Counted from the first letter of the stretch, positions 52,106 through 61,858 are shown. The stretch is DNA of 64,000 nt from Labilibacter marinus (GCF_001659685.2 NZ_LXYE02000053.1:1-64000); one strand, 5' to 3'. The notes: generated by a model from the sequence alone, not told the origin. Made by a program: numbers and translations.

Positions 52106-53113
52106 TTAAAGTAAATTCTTGGTAAACAAGGATAAACTAAACCATTGTTTATTATCTGTAAAAATATTATCCAGCTTCAAATTACCCATATCACCAATTT
52201 GTTTAATCGAAGCAGGGTTAAACTTGTGCGAATTCTCCGTATGAATAGATTCTCCTTTCTTAAACACAATTTTATGGTTGATTAGAGGAAAGTCAATGGT
52301 CATAGTTCTATTGGCAATTAAATGCATTTCTATTCTATCATCAACATGGTTATAAAAAGCATGGTGTTTAAAATCATTTGTATTTAAATTACTTCCCATC
52401 ATATTATTCACAACACGAAGTATATTCTTGTTAAATTTATCAGTCACTTTTTTATCATCATTGTACGCTTTTTCCAAAATGCTAAAATCTTTTACCAAGT
52501 CCATGCCCAGTAATAATTTATCACCCGGTTTCATCACCTGAGATAACTGCTGCATAAAAGTTTGTCTCTCTGTTTTGGATAAGTTACCAATGGTGCTCCC
52601 TAAAAATAAAAACAAGTTTTTCCCTTTAAAAGATAGTTGCGATAGCTGTTGTATAAAATCAGCCACAACTCCTCTAATAAGTAGCTCTGGATAATGCATA
52701 CTTAAATGACTGGCCGCTCTTTTAATAGCCGATTTGCTTATGTCAACAGGGCAATAGGTAATTTTGGATAATTCGTGTTTGGGCACCTGATTCAAGAAGA
52801 GAGATATTTTGGTATGGTCTCCGCTACCTAATTCCACCACATTATATCCACTTAAACTCATTTTTAAATCGGCATATAAGTTAGATATAATTCGTTTTTC
52901 GGTATTGGTTGGATAATACTCCTGGAGTTGTGTAATTTCTTCAAACAATTTAGAGCCCACCTCGTCGTAAAAATACTTTGGTGAGATATATTTCTTTGAG
53001 GCTAGTAGTCCTGTTTTAATTTCTTCAATGCTACTTTGCTGATCGCTTTTTTGCAAAATATCCACTAGCTCAACTTGCTCTTTTACTTGAAGAACTTCTT
53101 CAGAATAATTCAT
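52106..53113 (-). CDS. eanA: Histidine N-alpha-trimethyltransferase (EgtD/EanA-type)
   Basis: Adds three methyl groups to histidine to give hercynine. The 335-residue protein has FYDEVGSKLFEEITQLQEYYPTNTE, characteristic of EgtD, and the SAM-binding NVVELGSGDHTKI, with later FLFLGSTIGN and LLGMDLVKD. The classical EgtB/EgtC partners are absent. The next gene upstream is a rhodanese-type sulfurtransferase, so it corresponds to the EanA role in the anaerobic two-step ergothioneine pathway. It is 24 bases from its partner. Confidence 0.92.
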   Translation of the reverse strand: MNYSEEVLQVKEQVELVDILQKSDQQSSIEEIKTGLLASKKYISPKYFYDEVGSKLFEEITQLQEYYPTNTEKRIISNLYADLKMSLSGYNVVELGSGDHTKISLFLNQVPKHELSKITYCPVDISKSAIKRAASHLSMHYPELLIRGVVADFIQQLSQLSFKGKNLFLFLGSTIGNLSKTERQTFMQQLSQVMKPGDKLLLGMDLVKDFSILEKAYNDDKKVTDKFNKNILRVVNNMMGSNLNTNDFKHHAFYNHVDDRIEMHLIANRTMTIDFPLINHKIVFKKGESIHTENSHKFNPASIKQIGDMGNLKLDNIFTDNKQWFSLSLFTKNLL

Positions 53114-53137
53114 ATAAAAAGTATTTGAATAATGGAT

Positions 53138-54439
53138 TTAGAAAGCATTAATAGCTTCGGGCACTCCGGTTTCGTATAGATTAGTTGGATCGTTGCTCCA
53201 CTCAAACCACCCTCCGTCAAACACCGAAACTTTAGGCCAGCCCATTAACCAAGCATTAAAAAAAGCTTCGCTGCCTCGCCATCCTGTTCCACAATAAAAA
53301 GCCAAATGTTTATCTGGCGTTACGCCAATTTTTTTCCATTTTTCTTCTACCTCATGAAACTCTCTTACGGTATGATCCACGTTCCTGTAGTTTTCCATAT
53401 GGTAAGCATCCGAACCACAATGCCCAAATATGGCTCCTGGTATGCGACCTTTTTTCTCAATATAATTGTAGCCACTAACTTCGCCAATGTATTCAGGGTA
53501 GCTGCGTACGCAAACAATATCTGCATCTGGGGCCTCTATCATTTGTTTAGCTTCGGGTACATCAACCGCTAATTGACTTTGCGCAGGTATTTGTGCGCCG
53601 AATTCAGAAACAGCTCGTTTAGGCACGTCTTCCGTACTTATTTCATAACCAGCATCCTTCCAACTCTGAAAACCACCGTTTAAAATACGAACATCTTTAA
53701 CTCCAGCGTATAGCATGATAAATGCATTACGAATGGCTCCAATATGTCCAGCAGCACTTCCGGGGAAGTCATCATCGTTATCTGGCCACATAAATTTTCC
53801 GTAAAGAATCACCGTAGTGTCTGCGCTTATTCCATGTTCTTCCAGCGCTTTTTTAATTTCTTCAGGCGATCTTCTATTCCACGTTTCGGGTGCTTCCAAA
53901 GCCAAGGTGTCCATATCAATAGCTCCTGGAATATGACCTGTTAAGTAGGCATCTCTATTTCTATAATGAGAATGAACGATCACTGTTTTACCACCTGGAT
54001 GTGATGTAGGTATTATCCCTTCAGTAATTTCTTTTACCCAGTTCGCTGAAACCAAATTTTTATATCTGGCAAGTTGCTCCATGGGTAACTCTAAATTAGG
54101 TATCCACTCCGTTACTAAATTAAAATAGATTGAAACGTTTGGATAGCCAGCCTTTGAAAAAAGGTGAGCAACTATTTCTGATTGGGAATGCTCGTATCCA
54201 TAAATAATGAGCTGATGCTGCGGTAGAATTTGTTTTGAACGTACTACTTCAATCCAGTCAATGTAGTTGGTCCATTTAAAAGGTAAGGTTTTAGCACCTG
54301 CTATGTGTCCTCCTCTTTTTTCGTTTTCCATTCGCCATCCGTTGTAGGCGTCTATGGGTCGTATATCAATGATTTTTATTTCGGGATTGTTTAAGTAAAG
54401 GGATAACTGTTTGGTGGAGATGGTTTTAATTGAATTCAT
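53138..54439 (-). CDS. eanB: EanB-like ergothioneine synthase (multi-rhodanese sulfurtransferase)
   Basis: Transfers sulfane sulfur onto the unactivated imidazole of hercynine. The 433-residue protein has three rhodanese-like modules (about 1-130, 130-275, 285-425). Only the last carries the catalytic loop YCGTGWRGS with Cys383, matching the CGTGWR-type persulfide loop of the Chlorobium EanB enzyme (Cys412). Earlier modules lack the Cys. Its operon partner, 24 bases downstream, is an EgtD-type methyltransferase, which makes this assignment much stronger than 'thiosulfate sulfurtransferase'. Confidence 0.85.
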   Translation of the reverse strand: MNSIKTISTKQLSLYLNNPEIKIIDIRPIDAYNGWRMENEKRGGHIAGAKTLPFKWTNYIDWIEVVRSKQILPQHQLIIYGYEHSQSEIVAHLFSKAGYPNVSIYFNLVTEWIPNLELPMEQLARYKNLVSANWVKEITEGIIPTSHPGGKTVIVHSHYRNRDAYLTGHIPGAIDMDTLALEAPETWNRRSPEEIKKALEEHGISADTTVILYGKFMWPDNDDDFPGSAAGHIGAIRNAFIMLYAGVKDVRILNGGFQSWKDAGYEISTEDVPKRAVSEFGAQIPAQSQLAVDVPEAKQMIEAPDADIVCVRSYPEYIGEVSGYNYIEKKGRIPGAIFGHCGSDAYHMENYRNVDHTVREFHEVEEKWKKIGVTPDKHLAFYCGTGWRGSEAFFNAWLMGWPKVSVFDGGWFEWSNDPTNLYETGVPEAINAF

Positions 54440-54607
54440 AAATAGTAGTTTTTATGTTCCTATTAAATGTACGGAAAAATCTAAATCAGAACCAAATAAA
54501 AAAATGAGTATTGTATATGCTTAATAAACAGTAGCCTATTTTCAAACTAAAGTTTCTTTCGCATAATCTAAAAAACTTATCTTAGAAGAAATTAAGCATT
54601 TGCACAC

Positions 54608-55513
54608 ATGAAGAGTAATCAATCAAAAGTTATTAAATCGATAGCAGCCATTGCTATTGCTATATTTCTGTTGATATCGTCATCTATAAAAATACCTGTT
54701 ATTGATGCACAAACTGATCATTATTTTAAATCGTCTATTTCGCAAGCGGGTATTGCTTATGCTACTTGCCGTTTAATTAATGCATCAGTTTCAGTAATTC
54801 AGCATTCAACTGTAGAGCTAGAACCTGCAGGGGTTGGTGTTTCTTTGGCTGTGGGGCAAGTTTTAGACCCAATTGATGATATGACCGAACGCTTATCTGA
54901 CGTACTGGTAACGGCCATAGTATCCTTAGGTGTGCAAAAGTTGGCTTACGAAATTGCAACTCTTTTTGCACCTACTTTAATAGCTATTTTGCTTATTGTT
55001 TCATCCGTTTTGTTGTGGATTAAAAACAGACGAGTGGCCATTGTGCAAAATGGAATAATTAAGATGGTGGTAATAATTACCGTGTTTAGATTATTCTTGC
55101 CATTATCTTCTATTACAAACGACTTAGTGAATAAGTATTTTTTTGAGGAACAGATAGAATTAGCAAATCATGAGTTATCATTAGGCTCGGGTGAGTTAGA
55201 TAAGTTGGGCGATTTTACCTTACCTAAGGTGGATGGCATTATGGGAACCATTGAAAATAGTGCAGTTTTCCTTTCTAAAAAGTCGAGAGAATTTAAGAAT
55301 GCGCTGACAAAAACGGTGGAAAATATGGGAAGCATGATTGAAAATTTACTCAATCTTACTTTTTTATATGTTGGATTATTTATCATTCAAGTTATCATTC
55401 TTCCTATTTTTTCGTTTTGGGCCATGGTAAAACTTAGTAATGCCCTTTTTAATACTAAAATTCCTTTGCTAATAAAGCATAGTGCCACTCAAGAACAAGA
55501 TGTAGAGAAATAA
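54608..55513 (+). CDS. Membrane protein, 301 aa, unknown function
   Basis: Not recognised. There is an N-terminal hydrophobic segment (about 10-30), a polar periplasmic part (about 30-100), then helices at about 105-137, 153-175 and 251-280. Between the last two is a charged amphipathic region (about 185-250) with possible coiled coil. The C-terminus is cytoplasmic and acidic. It stands alone, divergent from eanB, with no enzyme motif. The layout suggests a channel or anchor rather than an enzyme, without evidence for either. Confidence 0.6.
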   Translation: MKSNQSKVIKSIAAIAIAIFLLISSSIKIPVIDAQTDHYFKSSISQAGIAYATCRLINASVSVIQHSTVELEPAGVGVSLAVGQVLDPIDDMTERLSDVLVTAIVSLGVQKLAYEIATLFAPTLIAILLIVSSVLLWIKNRRVAIVQNGIIKMVVIITVFRLFLPLSSITNDLVNKYFFEEQIELANHELSLGSGELDKLGDFTLPKVDGIMGTIENSAVFLSKKSREFKNALTKTVENMGSMIENLLNLTFLYVGLFIIQVIILPIFSFWAMVKLSNALFNTKIPLLIKHSATQEQDVEK

Positions 55514-55585
55514 AAAACTGTTGCAACATCTTTCAGCATGGCAATAATTTGCTGCTCGTATATTTCGTTTTTATCGAATTGTAGA

Positions 55586-55593
55586 TAAATTTG
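55586..55593 (+). promoter_or_regulatory. -7 box (TAAATTTG) for the GNAT gene
   Basis: TAAATTTG matches TAnnTTTG, 28 bases before the start codon. A TTTC near 55563 could be a degenerate -33 box. Confidence 0.5.
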
Positions 55594-55621
55594 TTTGCAC
55601 TAATATTTAATACAACGGATA

Positions 55622-56107
55622 ATGATTAGAGATGCTGAAGTAGGTGATGGGGCTGCTATTGCCGAAATATATAACCATTACATACAAAATACCATAGTTA
55701 CCTTTGAAGAAGATTCTGTTGAAAAAGAGGAGATGCAAAAGCGCCTTATGTATGTGAGTAAAAAATTGCCATGGCTTGTATTTGAACAAGACAAACAAAT
55801 ACTGGGTTATGCTTATGCTAGCGAATGGAAATCGCGCTGTGCTTACAGGCATTCCTTAGAAACTACGGTTTATTTAAAGGATGGAATGAGTGGTAAAGGA
55901 ATAGGAAGTAAATTATATGCAGAACTCATTAGGCGTTTAAAACACAAGGATTATCACACTTTAATTGGTGGAATATCCTTACCTAATGAAGGAAGTGTAG
56001 CTTTGCACCAAAAGTTTGGTTTTGAGAAAATAGCGCAGTTCAAAGAAGTAGGCTTTAAGTTCGGGAAATGGATTGATGTGGGCTATTGGCAATTGATTCT
56101 GGAATAA
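55622..56107 (+). CDS. GNAT-family N-acetyltransferase (PAT/MnaT-like)
   Basis: A 161-residue acetyltransferase with the start MIRDAEVGDGAAIAEIYNHYI, typical of phosphinothricin/methionine-sulfoximine acetyltransferase relatives. It has YASEWKSRCAYRHSLETTVYL, the acetyl-CoA-binding loop GMSGKGIGSKLYAELI (Q/RxxGxG/A-like) and the late FEKIAQFKEVGFKFGKWIDV. It probably acetylates a small amine or amino acid. The substrate cannot be read from sequence. Own promoter box; not linked to a resistance gene. Confidence 0.9.
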   Translation: MIRDAEVGDGAAIAEIYNHYIQNTIVTFEEDSVEKEEMQKRLMYVSKKLPWLVFEQDKQILGYAYASEWKSRCAYRHSLETTVYLKDGMSGKGIGSKLYAELIRRLKHKDYHTLIGGISLPNEGSVALHQKFGFEKIAQFKEVGFKFGKWIDVGYWQLILE

Positions 56108-56241
56108 TCCAGGCAGAATTACAGCCGTGGAGATGTTAAAAATTAATAACTGCCTAAAAATAAACTCCAATTCATAAAACATTAAAAATCAAAGTACCGT
56201 TATTTGTCAAACCCTAATATGGATTTTCTAGAAAGAACATA

Positions 56242-57291
56242 ATGATGATGGACAGATTAAAAACAACCAACGCCTTATTATTAATAATAGCACTACCTAT
56301 CTTTTTTTACGTGCTAAAAATATTGTCGTTTATTTTTATCCCTTTACTTCTTTCTATGTTCATTGCGCTTTTGTTTTTGCCGTTAATGCGTTGGTTTCAG
56401 AATAAAAAATGGCCCAAAAGTTTAAGTATTCTATCTGTAATTTTACTCATTGTTGGAGGGATAAAGATTGGTGGTGAACTTATTAAGCTTTCTAGCAGGG
56501 AAATTCTATCTGCCGATGCCGACTTTTTAAGTAAGGCAACCAATAAATTGTTGGAGTTAATTTTAATGGCCGAAGGTTTTTTAGGAATAGAGCGAGTAGA
56601 AGGGAGCAATGTATGGCTTCATTATATTAACGACCTGCATTTACTGAACGATGTAGGTACCACATTTAACTTTATTAGCAATGCTTTATCAACCATGTTA
56701 ATGACCATCTTTTTTGTGGTGTTATTACTGGCTGAATCTATCAACTTTCAAAAGTTATTAAATACTACCATCATCAAGCATAACTATTCTTCCATTAAAA
56801 TATTTGCTAAAATAGAGAAGGACCTCATTAAATTTATTGTAGTAAAGTTATTAGTAAGTGCAGGAACGGGTATTGGTATAGGTTTAGCCTGTCATTTTTT
56901 TGGCGTTAGCTTTCCTATTTTTTGGGGATTATTTGCCTTTGTAATCAATTTTATTCAAATGATTGGTTCGTTTGTTTCGGTGATTACTACAAGTCTGTTT
57001 GCTTTAATTGAACACGATGCTACGGGAATGGTATTGTTTTTTGTTTTAACTATAACCGCTGTTCAGGTTTTGTTTGGCGGTATTTTAGAACCCATTTTTA
57101 TGGGAAAATCATTTTCAATTAATATCGTTACTATTCTTGTGATGTTAATGTTTTGGGGTTATATCTGGGGTATTCCAGGTATGATAATGTCTATACCTAT
57201 TACTGTTTTCTTGAAGATTATGTTTGAGCAATTTAAGTCCACACGAATGATTGCTACTCTTATGGATGGTAATACGGCTGGCAAGAGGTAG
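56242..57291 (+). CDS. AI-2E family transporter (YdiK/TqsA-like permease)
   Basis: A 349-residue polytopic protein of the AI-2E/PerM family. It has paired helices near the N-terminus (about 12-65), a central soluble region and a C-terminal helical bundle with FPIFWGLFAFVINFIQMIGSFVSVI and GGILEPIFMGKSFSINIVTIL, MFWGYIWGIPGMIMSIPITV, a family signature. The family exports small molecules or, in some members, ions. The name does not prove autoinducer transport. Start among the three leading Met codons cannot be decided. Confidence 0.9.
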   Translation: MMMDRLKTTNALLLIIALPIFFYVLKILSFIFIPLLLSMFIALLFLPLMRWFQNKKWPKSLSILSVILLIVGGIKIGGELIKLSSREILSADADFLSKATNKLLELILMAEGFLGIERVEGSNVWLHYINDLHLLNDVGTTFNFISNALSTMLMTIFFVVLLLAESINFQKLLNTTIIKHNYSSIKIFAKIEKDLIKFIVVKLLVSAGTGIGIGLACHFFGVSFPIFWGLFAFVINFIQMIGSFVSVITTSLFALIEHDATGMVLFFVLTITAVQVLFGGILEPIFMGKSFSINIVTILVMLMFWGYIWGIPGMIMSIPITVFLKIMFEQFKSTRMIATLMDGNTAGKR

Positions 57292-57340
57292 TGCTGGGGT
57301 AGAAAAGTAAAGAGGTATATGGGAAGTAACGGGTACGCTA

Positions 57341-57697
57341 TTATTTAATGAATGCAGCAATTAAGATTCCAAAATAGGTTAGAAAACTTATTGAGGCTAT
57401 GACTTTTGTTTTCATTTGTTCCGCGTAACTATACCATAATAAACAAGCACTTGTTAATGCACCTGCAATATAAAGTATTCCGATAGGAATCACTGCGAAT
57501 GCAACCGCAGGATTTGTGTTATCGTTAATCCCAAAGAGAAACCACCCACAGACTACTGAAATAATTAGTAGTAGAATAGATGCAATAGTTATTATAAATT
57601 CTGCTTTTGAGTAACTGTATTCATTAACAATGTCTTCTTCAGTAATTTGGATATCATTTTCTAATAAAGGGTGTTTATGTACTTTTTTTAATGTCAT
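57341..57697 (-). CDS. Small membrane protein, 118 aa
   Basis: Unrecognised. A polar N-terminus of about 30 residues (KKVHKHPLLENDIQITEED) is followed by three hydrophobic segments (about 33-53, 62-85 and 97-117), with conserved-looking WFLFGINDNTNPAVAFAVIPIG. It converges with the AI-2E gene at a 49-base gap. No function is evident. Confidence 0.6.
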   Translation of the reverse strand: MTLKKVHKHPLLENDIQITEEDIVNEYSYSKAEFIITIASILLLIISVVCGWFLFGINDNTNPAVAFAVIPIGILYIAGALTSACLLWYSYAEQMKTKVIASISFLTYFGILIAAFIK

Positions 57698-57813
57698 TGA
57701 AAGAATATTTACTCCAGTTTCCTTTTTTCTAACTGCAATTAGCTGTCAAGTACATCTATATTTAAAATAATTTGGGTGATTGAATCCTCCTTCAACTATA
57801 AACTATCAACTCA

Positions 57814-60483
57814 TTATTTTACTTGTTCTTTCAGTAGTTTGTAATCAACTTTACCTGTACCGAGCAGCGGAATATTTTCCATTAGTATTACATCATTTAT
57901 TTTAGCGAGAGGGGGCGCATTCTTTTCTTTTAAATAATCATTGGCCTCCTTTACGCTTATGGCTTTAGTAGAGAATAGAACAATTTTAGGAGGAGAACAT
58001 TTGTCGCTTCCTTCAATCGCCAATACTTTTTCATCTTCATCACCATATTTTTCTAGCAGTATGTTTTCTAAAAACGGAAGGCTAATCATTTCGCCACCAT
58101 TCTTAATAAAGCGTTTTAATCTACCCGTTAAAAATAAATAACCTTCATCATCCATGTAACCCAAGTCACCCGTTTTGTAGAACGGCTCACCATTAATTTC
58201 TATAAAAGGAGAATCTATGGCTGAGTTTAAGTATCCATTAAATATATTTTTACCTCTAAAGCAAATCATACCTTCTTTATTGGTGTTTAAAAGAGTTCCG
58301 TTTTCCAGGTCAATGATTTTGCATTCTACATCAGCAATTACTTTTCCTACGCTACCCTCTTTTTGTTTTTGTATAAGGTTTAAAGATAAAACGGGTGCGC
58401 ATTCTGTAATACCATATCCTTCCAAAAGAATACCATTGGGAATCATATCATCAAACTGTTTTTTCACATCTTTGCCTAGTGCTTCAGACCCAGACACAAC
58501 AAAATTGATGGATTGCAGGTCTTCCTTTTGAGCATGCGAAAGAATCATTTTTAGAAAGCTTGGTGCAGCTACTAATAAGGAGGCATCGGTATGCTGAATT
58601 GTTCTGACCACGCCTTTGGCATCCGTTGGGTCAGGGAAATAGGCAATTCGAATACCTGTAATGAGTGGTAATATGGATAAAACCGTAAAGCCAAAACTAT
58701 GAAATGGTGGGAGGATGCCCATGAATATTTCGTTTCTGGTAAAATCTACAGTGGATAAAGTACTTTTTAAATCGTTGACAATATTGCTATGCGTTAAAGG
58801 CACGGCTTTAGGTAAACTCTCACTACCCGAAGTAAAAAGTATAACAGCAATCTCATTAATGTTCTTTGTATTAATCAACAGTTTCGGGAAGCTGCTTTTT
58901 ACGGCTCCTTTGAGTTTAGTTCCTATACCAGCCTTGGCCACCTCTTTTTCCATCATCACCAATTTTCCGATAACTGAATCTGGTAATTTATCTTTGATGT
59001 TCTCGATGAAAGAGCTTGCGGAAAATATTTTAGCTACTCCCGCATCCTCAACACAATGTTCTAGTATTTTTTTACCAACCGTCCAGTTGAGCATAACGGG
59101 TACTTTGCCTGCTAAATAACATGATATGATTAACAAAGAAGTGCTTTGGAGTGCAGGCAGCATAATACCTATGCGTTCTTCTTTACATTGTTTTTTTATT
59201 ATTTCGGCCACAACACATGCTTTTAACAAAAAGCTTTTACGAGTGGTTTCGCCTAAAATAGCATCAAAGGCAAAAGGTAATTTTTTGTGTGATGTAAACC
59301 TGTCAATAAATTGAGTTGGAATGTTATTGAGGTTTTTAATTTTTACATAATCGCAAAAAGGGGTAGACTTGGAAAAAGAGCATGGAGGTAGTGATTTCTT
59401 CGTCTGTAATTCGGCATTTGCCAAATAATAGAAATCAATTACATGGTTAAATCCTGCTATGTCACTTACTCTATCAATCTTAAACTTTTTTTCAATCTCT
59501 GTAATAATCTCTACAATACTTAATGAGTCTGCTCCCAGGTCATTTATTAAATTAGCCTCAGTATGTACAGAATGAATATCAATATCTAGTTTTTGTGCGA
59601 TAATTTTATTCACGCCTTTTTCAATAGCAATAGGAAAATCTACTTTCTCAATGGTATTTTTCTTTAGCTCTAGATTGGTTTGTAAATGGCTTTCTTCAAT
59701 ACCTTTTTTCTTATTTTTTAAAAAGAAAAAATGTCTAACAGAAGATATTGCTTCTGTTCCGTTAATGTTGTAAAAATTTTCTAAGTAGGAGTTAAAACCT
59801 TTTCTATCTTGCTGCAGAGCTTGCTTCTTACATTCCTCTGTGATGTTTACAAATTCGACACTTACTTTGCGGCGAGGCATAAAAATTACCAAGTTGCTTA
59901 AGGTGTATAATAATCCTCGAAGAAGACTTTTTCCAAAGTTGGGAGACTTTCCTGTGGGTGCTTTAGACCACATGCTTCCCCATAAACCATTGATGCGAAC
60001 ACCTACTACATGAACATGGCTAGGCATGTTTTTAACAATTTCGTAAGCTGATTTTTTATTCAAGATACGCTCGTAACCTTGCCCTGTAATTTGCCCTGCA
60101 GGGTAAATTACAATGCTGCGTCTGTGGTTAAAGGCTACTTGGGTAGAGTCCACAATATCTTTTAATACATCCGTATTTCTACTTCCAGCTTGCAGGTCAC
60201 TTACTCTAACGGCGCCCCAGTTTTTAAAGAACTTATTTATGATGGGTAAGTCGTAATAACCAGATGTAATAACAGGTACAATGTTTTTAAACGAAGCCAC
60301 ATGACTAACTAATATCATGGGGTCTACCACTGCTTGATGATTAGGTAAAAACAGAACAGGTCTATTTTTATCAATAGCTTCGGTATTATTAAGCTTAACT
60401 TTATACCGGAGCGATAACACAACTCTTCCTAAAAAGAAAATAAGTTGTCCTATGGCTCTTACTATGGGATGTTTTTTTCTCAT
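57814..60483 (-). CDS. Acyltransferase-ACP-acyl-ligase fusion (Aas-like phospholipid remodelling enzyme)
   Basis: An 889-residue fusion. A PlsC-type acyltransferase domain (about 1-230) has NHQAVVD (His49 to Asp54) and YPAGQITGQG. An acyl-carrier domain (about 285-355) has DLGADSLS, with phosphopantetheine Ser320, and an AMP-forming acyl ligase (about 370-889) has ILFTSGSESLPKAVPLTH, LEGYGITECAP and YKTGDLGYMDDEGYLFLTGR. E. coli Aas lacks the carrier domain. An earlier ATG at 60519 overlaps a -7 box at 60517-60524, so the start at 60483, after AAAAGGA, is preferred. It neighbours an LplT-like transporter and probably re-acylates lysophospholipids. Confidence 0.88.
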   Translation of the reverse strand: MRKKHPIVRAIGQLIFFLGRVVLSLRYKVKLNNTEAIDKNRPVLFLPNHQAVVDPMILVSHVASFKNIVPVITSGYYDLPIINKFFKNWGAVRVSDLQAGSRNTDVLKDIVDSTQVAFNHRRSIVIYPAGQITGQGYERILNKKSAYEIVKNMPSHVHVVGVRINGLWGSMWSKAPTGKSPNFGKSLLRGLLYTLSNLVIFMPRRKVSVEFVNITEECKKQALQQDRKGFNSYLENFYNINGTEAISSVRHFFFLKNKKKGIEESHLQTNLELKKNTIEKVDFPIAIEKGVNKIIAQKLDIDIHSVHTEANLINDLGADSLSIVEIITEIEKKFKIDRVSDIAGFNHVIDFYYLANAELQTKKSLPPCSFSKSTPFCDYVKIKNLNNIPTQFIDRFTSHKKLPFAFDAILGETTRKSFLLKACVVAEIIKKQCKEERIGIMLPALQSTSLLIISCYLAGKVPVMLNWTVGKKILEHCVEDAGVAKIFSASSFIENIKDKLPDSVIGKLVMMEKEVAKAGIGTKLKGAVKSSFPKLLINTKNINEIAVILFTSGSESLPKAVPLTHSNIVNDLKSTLSTVDFTRNEIFMGILPPFHSFGFTVLSILPLITGIRIAYFPDPTDAKGVVRTIQHTDASLLVAAPSFLKMILSHAQKEDLQSINFVVSGSEALGKDVKKQFDDMIPNGILLEGYGITECAPVLSLNLIQKQKEGSVGKVIADVECKIIDLENGTLLNTNKEGMICFRGKNIFNGYLNSAIDSPFIEINGEPFYKTGDLGYMDDEGYLFLTGRLKRFIKNGGEMISLPFLENILLEKYGDEDEKVLAIEGSDKCSPPKIVLFSTKAISVKEANDYLKEKNAPPLAKINDVILMENIPLLGTGKVDYKLLKEQVK

Positions 60484-60516
60484 TCCTTTTGTTTTTTTTG
60501 AACAGCATCCATAAAG

Positions 60517-60524
60517 CAAAAATA
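60517..60524 (-). promoter_or_regulatory. -7 box for the acyltransferase-ACP-ligase gene (TATTTTTG)
   Basis: Minus-strand TATTTTTG matches TAnnTTTG. It overlaps the first possible ATG, which is the reason to favour the start at 60483. Confidence 0.5.
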
Positions 60525-60619
60525 CATTGAGCTGTAATTGCTTATGCTACAATATCTAAACTTCCGATAAATGAAATGTGCTTACAAATGGTATATTCAA
60601 TTTACAAAATAAATTAAAC

Positions 60620-61858
60620 TTACCTCTTTCCTGCTCCAGGAATACGAAAATATGCCATCAGAGTAATGGCTAAGGATAATATTAAGATGAATAAAAACAC
60701 CATTCTGGAATTAAAACTTCCTTCGATAATAGGAAATAATAGTGCCGAAATTAAGATGGCCACAAAAACCATTTGGTTGTTATAAGCAATAACAGGGCCT
60801 AGTTCGCGGCCTTTTACTTTATCTTGCATAAAGGCATTTAAGGGAATTTTAAAGAGCCCTGCAAAAAAGGCAAAAATGATAATGAGTATTGTAAATATGG
60901 TTACATCTGGTTTTATAAAGAAAATGGCTGCCATACTAATGGTCATTCCAACTCCTCCTATAGGAACCAGTTTGGTATTTACTTTATGGTTAGATAATAC
61001 ACCTGCAGCATAACAACCTGCTCCAATACCAATGGCCACTAATGCCATAATAGTTCCAGTGGCAGTGTTGGAAAGTTCTAGAAATTTTTCACAATAAATA
61101 TAAAGGTTCAGTTGTATCATGGAACCAATTAACCAAAACATAGACAATCCAAGTACGGTGTAATTTAATCCAGTAACTTGTTTACACCATTTAAACCACT
61201 TAACGGGAAATAAAAAGGGATTTAAGGTATCGTCAGAATCATCTTCGGGTTCCGTTTCAATGGCTTCAATCTTTATACTAAACAACCAACCTACAAATGC
61301 TAAAATCATTAAGGATGCTGTCAGTATAATGGTTTGATGACGCGGATTTTCAAAATGCTCATGTAAGTCAGATATCACTCCACCCAAAAAGGTGCCCAGT
61401 AAAACGGCCACAAAGGTAATCATCTCCATGGCACCTGTTCCAAACGAAATACCTTCTTTGCCACCAATGTCTCTAATTATTCCGTATTTACTTGGAGAAT
61501 AAATACAACTCTGAAGACCCATTAATAACATACTGAATAATACTACATACACGTTTTTAGTAAAAAAACCAGTTGAAGCAATAATCATAATAGGTATTTC
61601 AGCCATTTTTGCCCATTGAATGATTAGGGACTTAGGATTCTCTTTGGCTAGCTTACCAGCCCAGGGTGACAGAAATATATAGGGTAATACAAGTAATCCC
61701 GCTGCTGCAGAAACCAATTGAGCCTTGTGTTCTAGACCTATCCAGGTAATGCATACAAAACCAATTAAGGTTTTTAATAAATTATCATTTAATACGCCAG
61801 CAAAGTTTGTACTAAATAATGGAAACCATTTTGCACTTTTTTTATTCTCCATGTTCAA
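60620..61858 (-). CDS. LplT-like MFS transporter (lysophospholipid flippase)
   Basis: A 412-residue protein with about twelve membrane helices. FPLFSTNFAGVLNDNLLKTLI at the start and the loop SPSKYGIIRDIGGKEG recall LplT/Aas-type proteins, and a cytoplasmic acidic loop (ETEPEDDSDD) lies between the halves. In E. coli lplT flips lysophosphatidylethanolamine for Aas to re-acylate. Here the gene lies just upstream of the acyltransferase-ACP-ligase fusion on the same strand, with 136 bases between, which supports that role. A second start (M3) is possible. Confidence 0.85.
   Translation of the reverse strand: MNMENKKSAKWFPLFSTNFAGVLNDNLLKTLIGFVCITWIGLEHKAQLVSAAAGLLVLPYIFLSPWAGKLAKENPKSLIIQWAKMAEIPIMIIASTGFFTKNVYVVLFSMLLMGLQSCIYSPSKYGIIRDIGGKEGISFGTGAMEMITFVAVLLGTFLGGVISDLHEHFENPRHQTIILTASLMILAFVGWLFSIKIEAIETEPEDDSDDTLNPFLFPVKWFKWCKQVTGLNYTVLGLSMFWLIGSMIQLNLYIYCEKFLELSNTATGTIMALVAIGIGAGCYAAGVLSNHKVNTKLVPIGGVGMTISMAAIFFIKPDVTIFTILIIIFAFFAGLFKIPLNAFMQDKVKGRELGPVIAYNNQMVFVAILISALLFPIIEGSFNSRMVFLFILILSLAITLMAYFRIPGAGKR

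Noticed and set aside
53138-54439. Plain thiosulfate sulfurtransferase (rhodanese)
   Set aside because: The CGTGWRGS loop and the EgtD-type operon partner fit the EanB role better.
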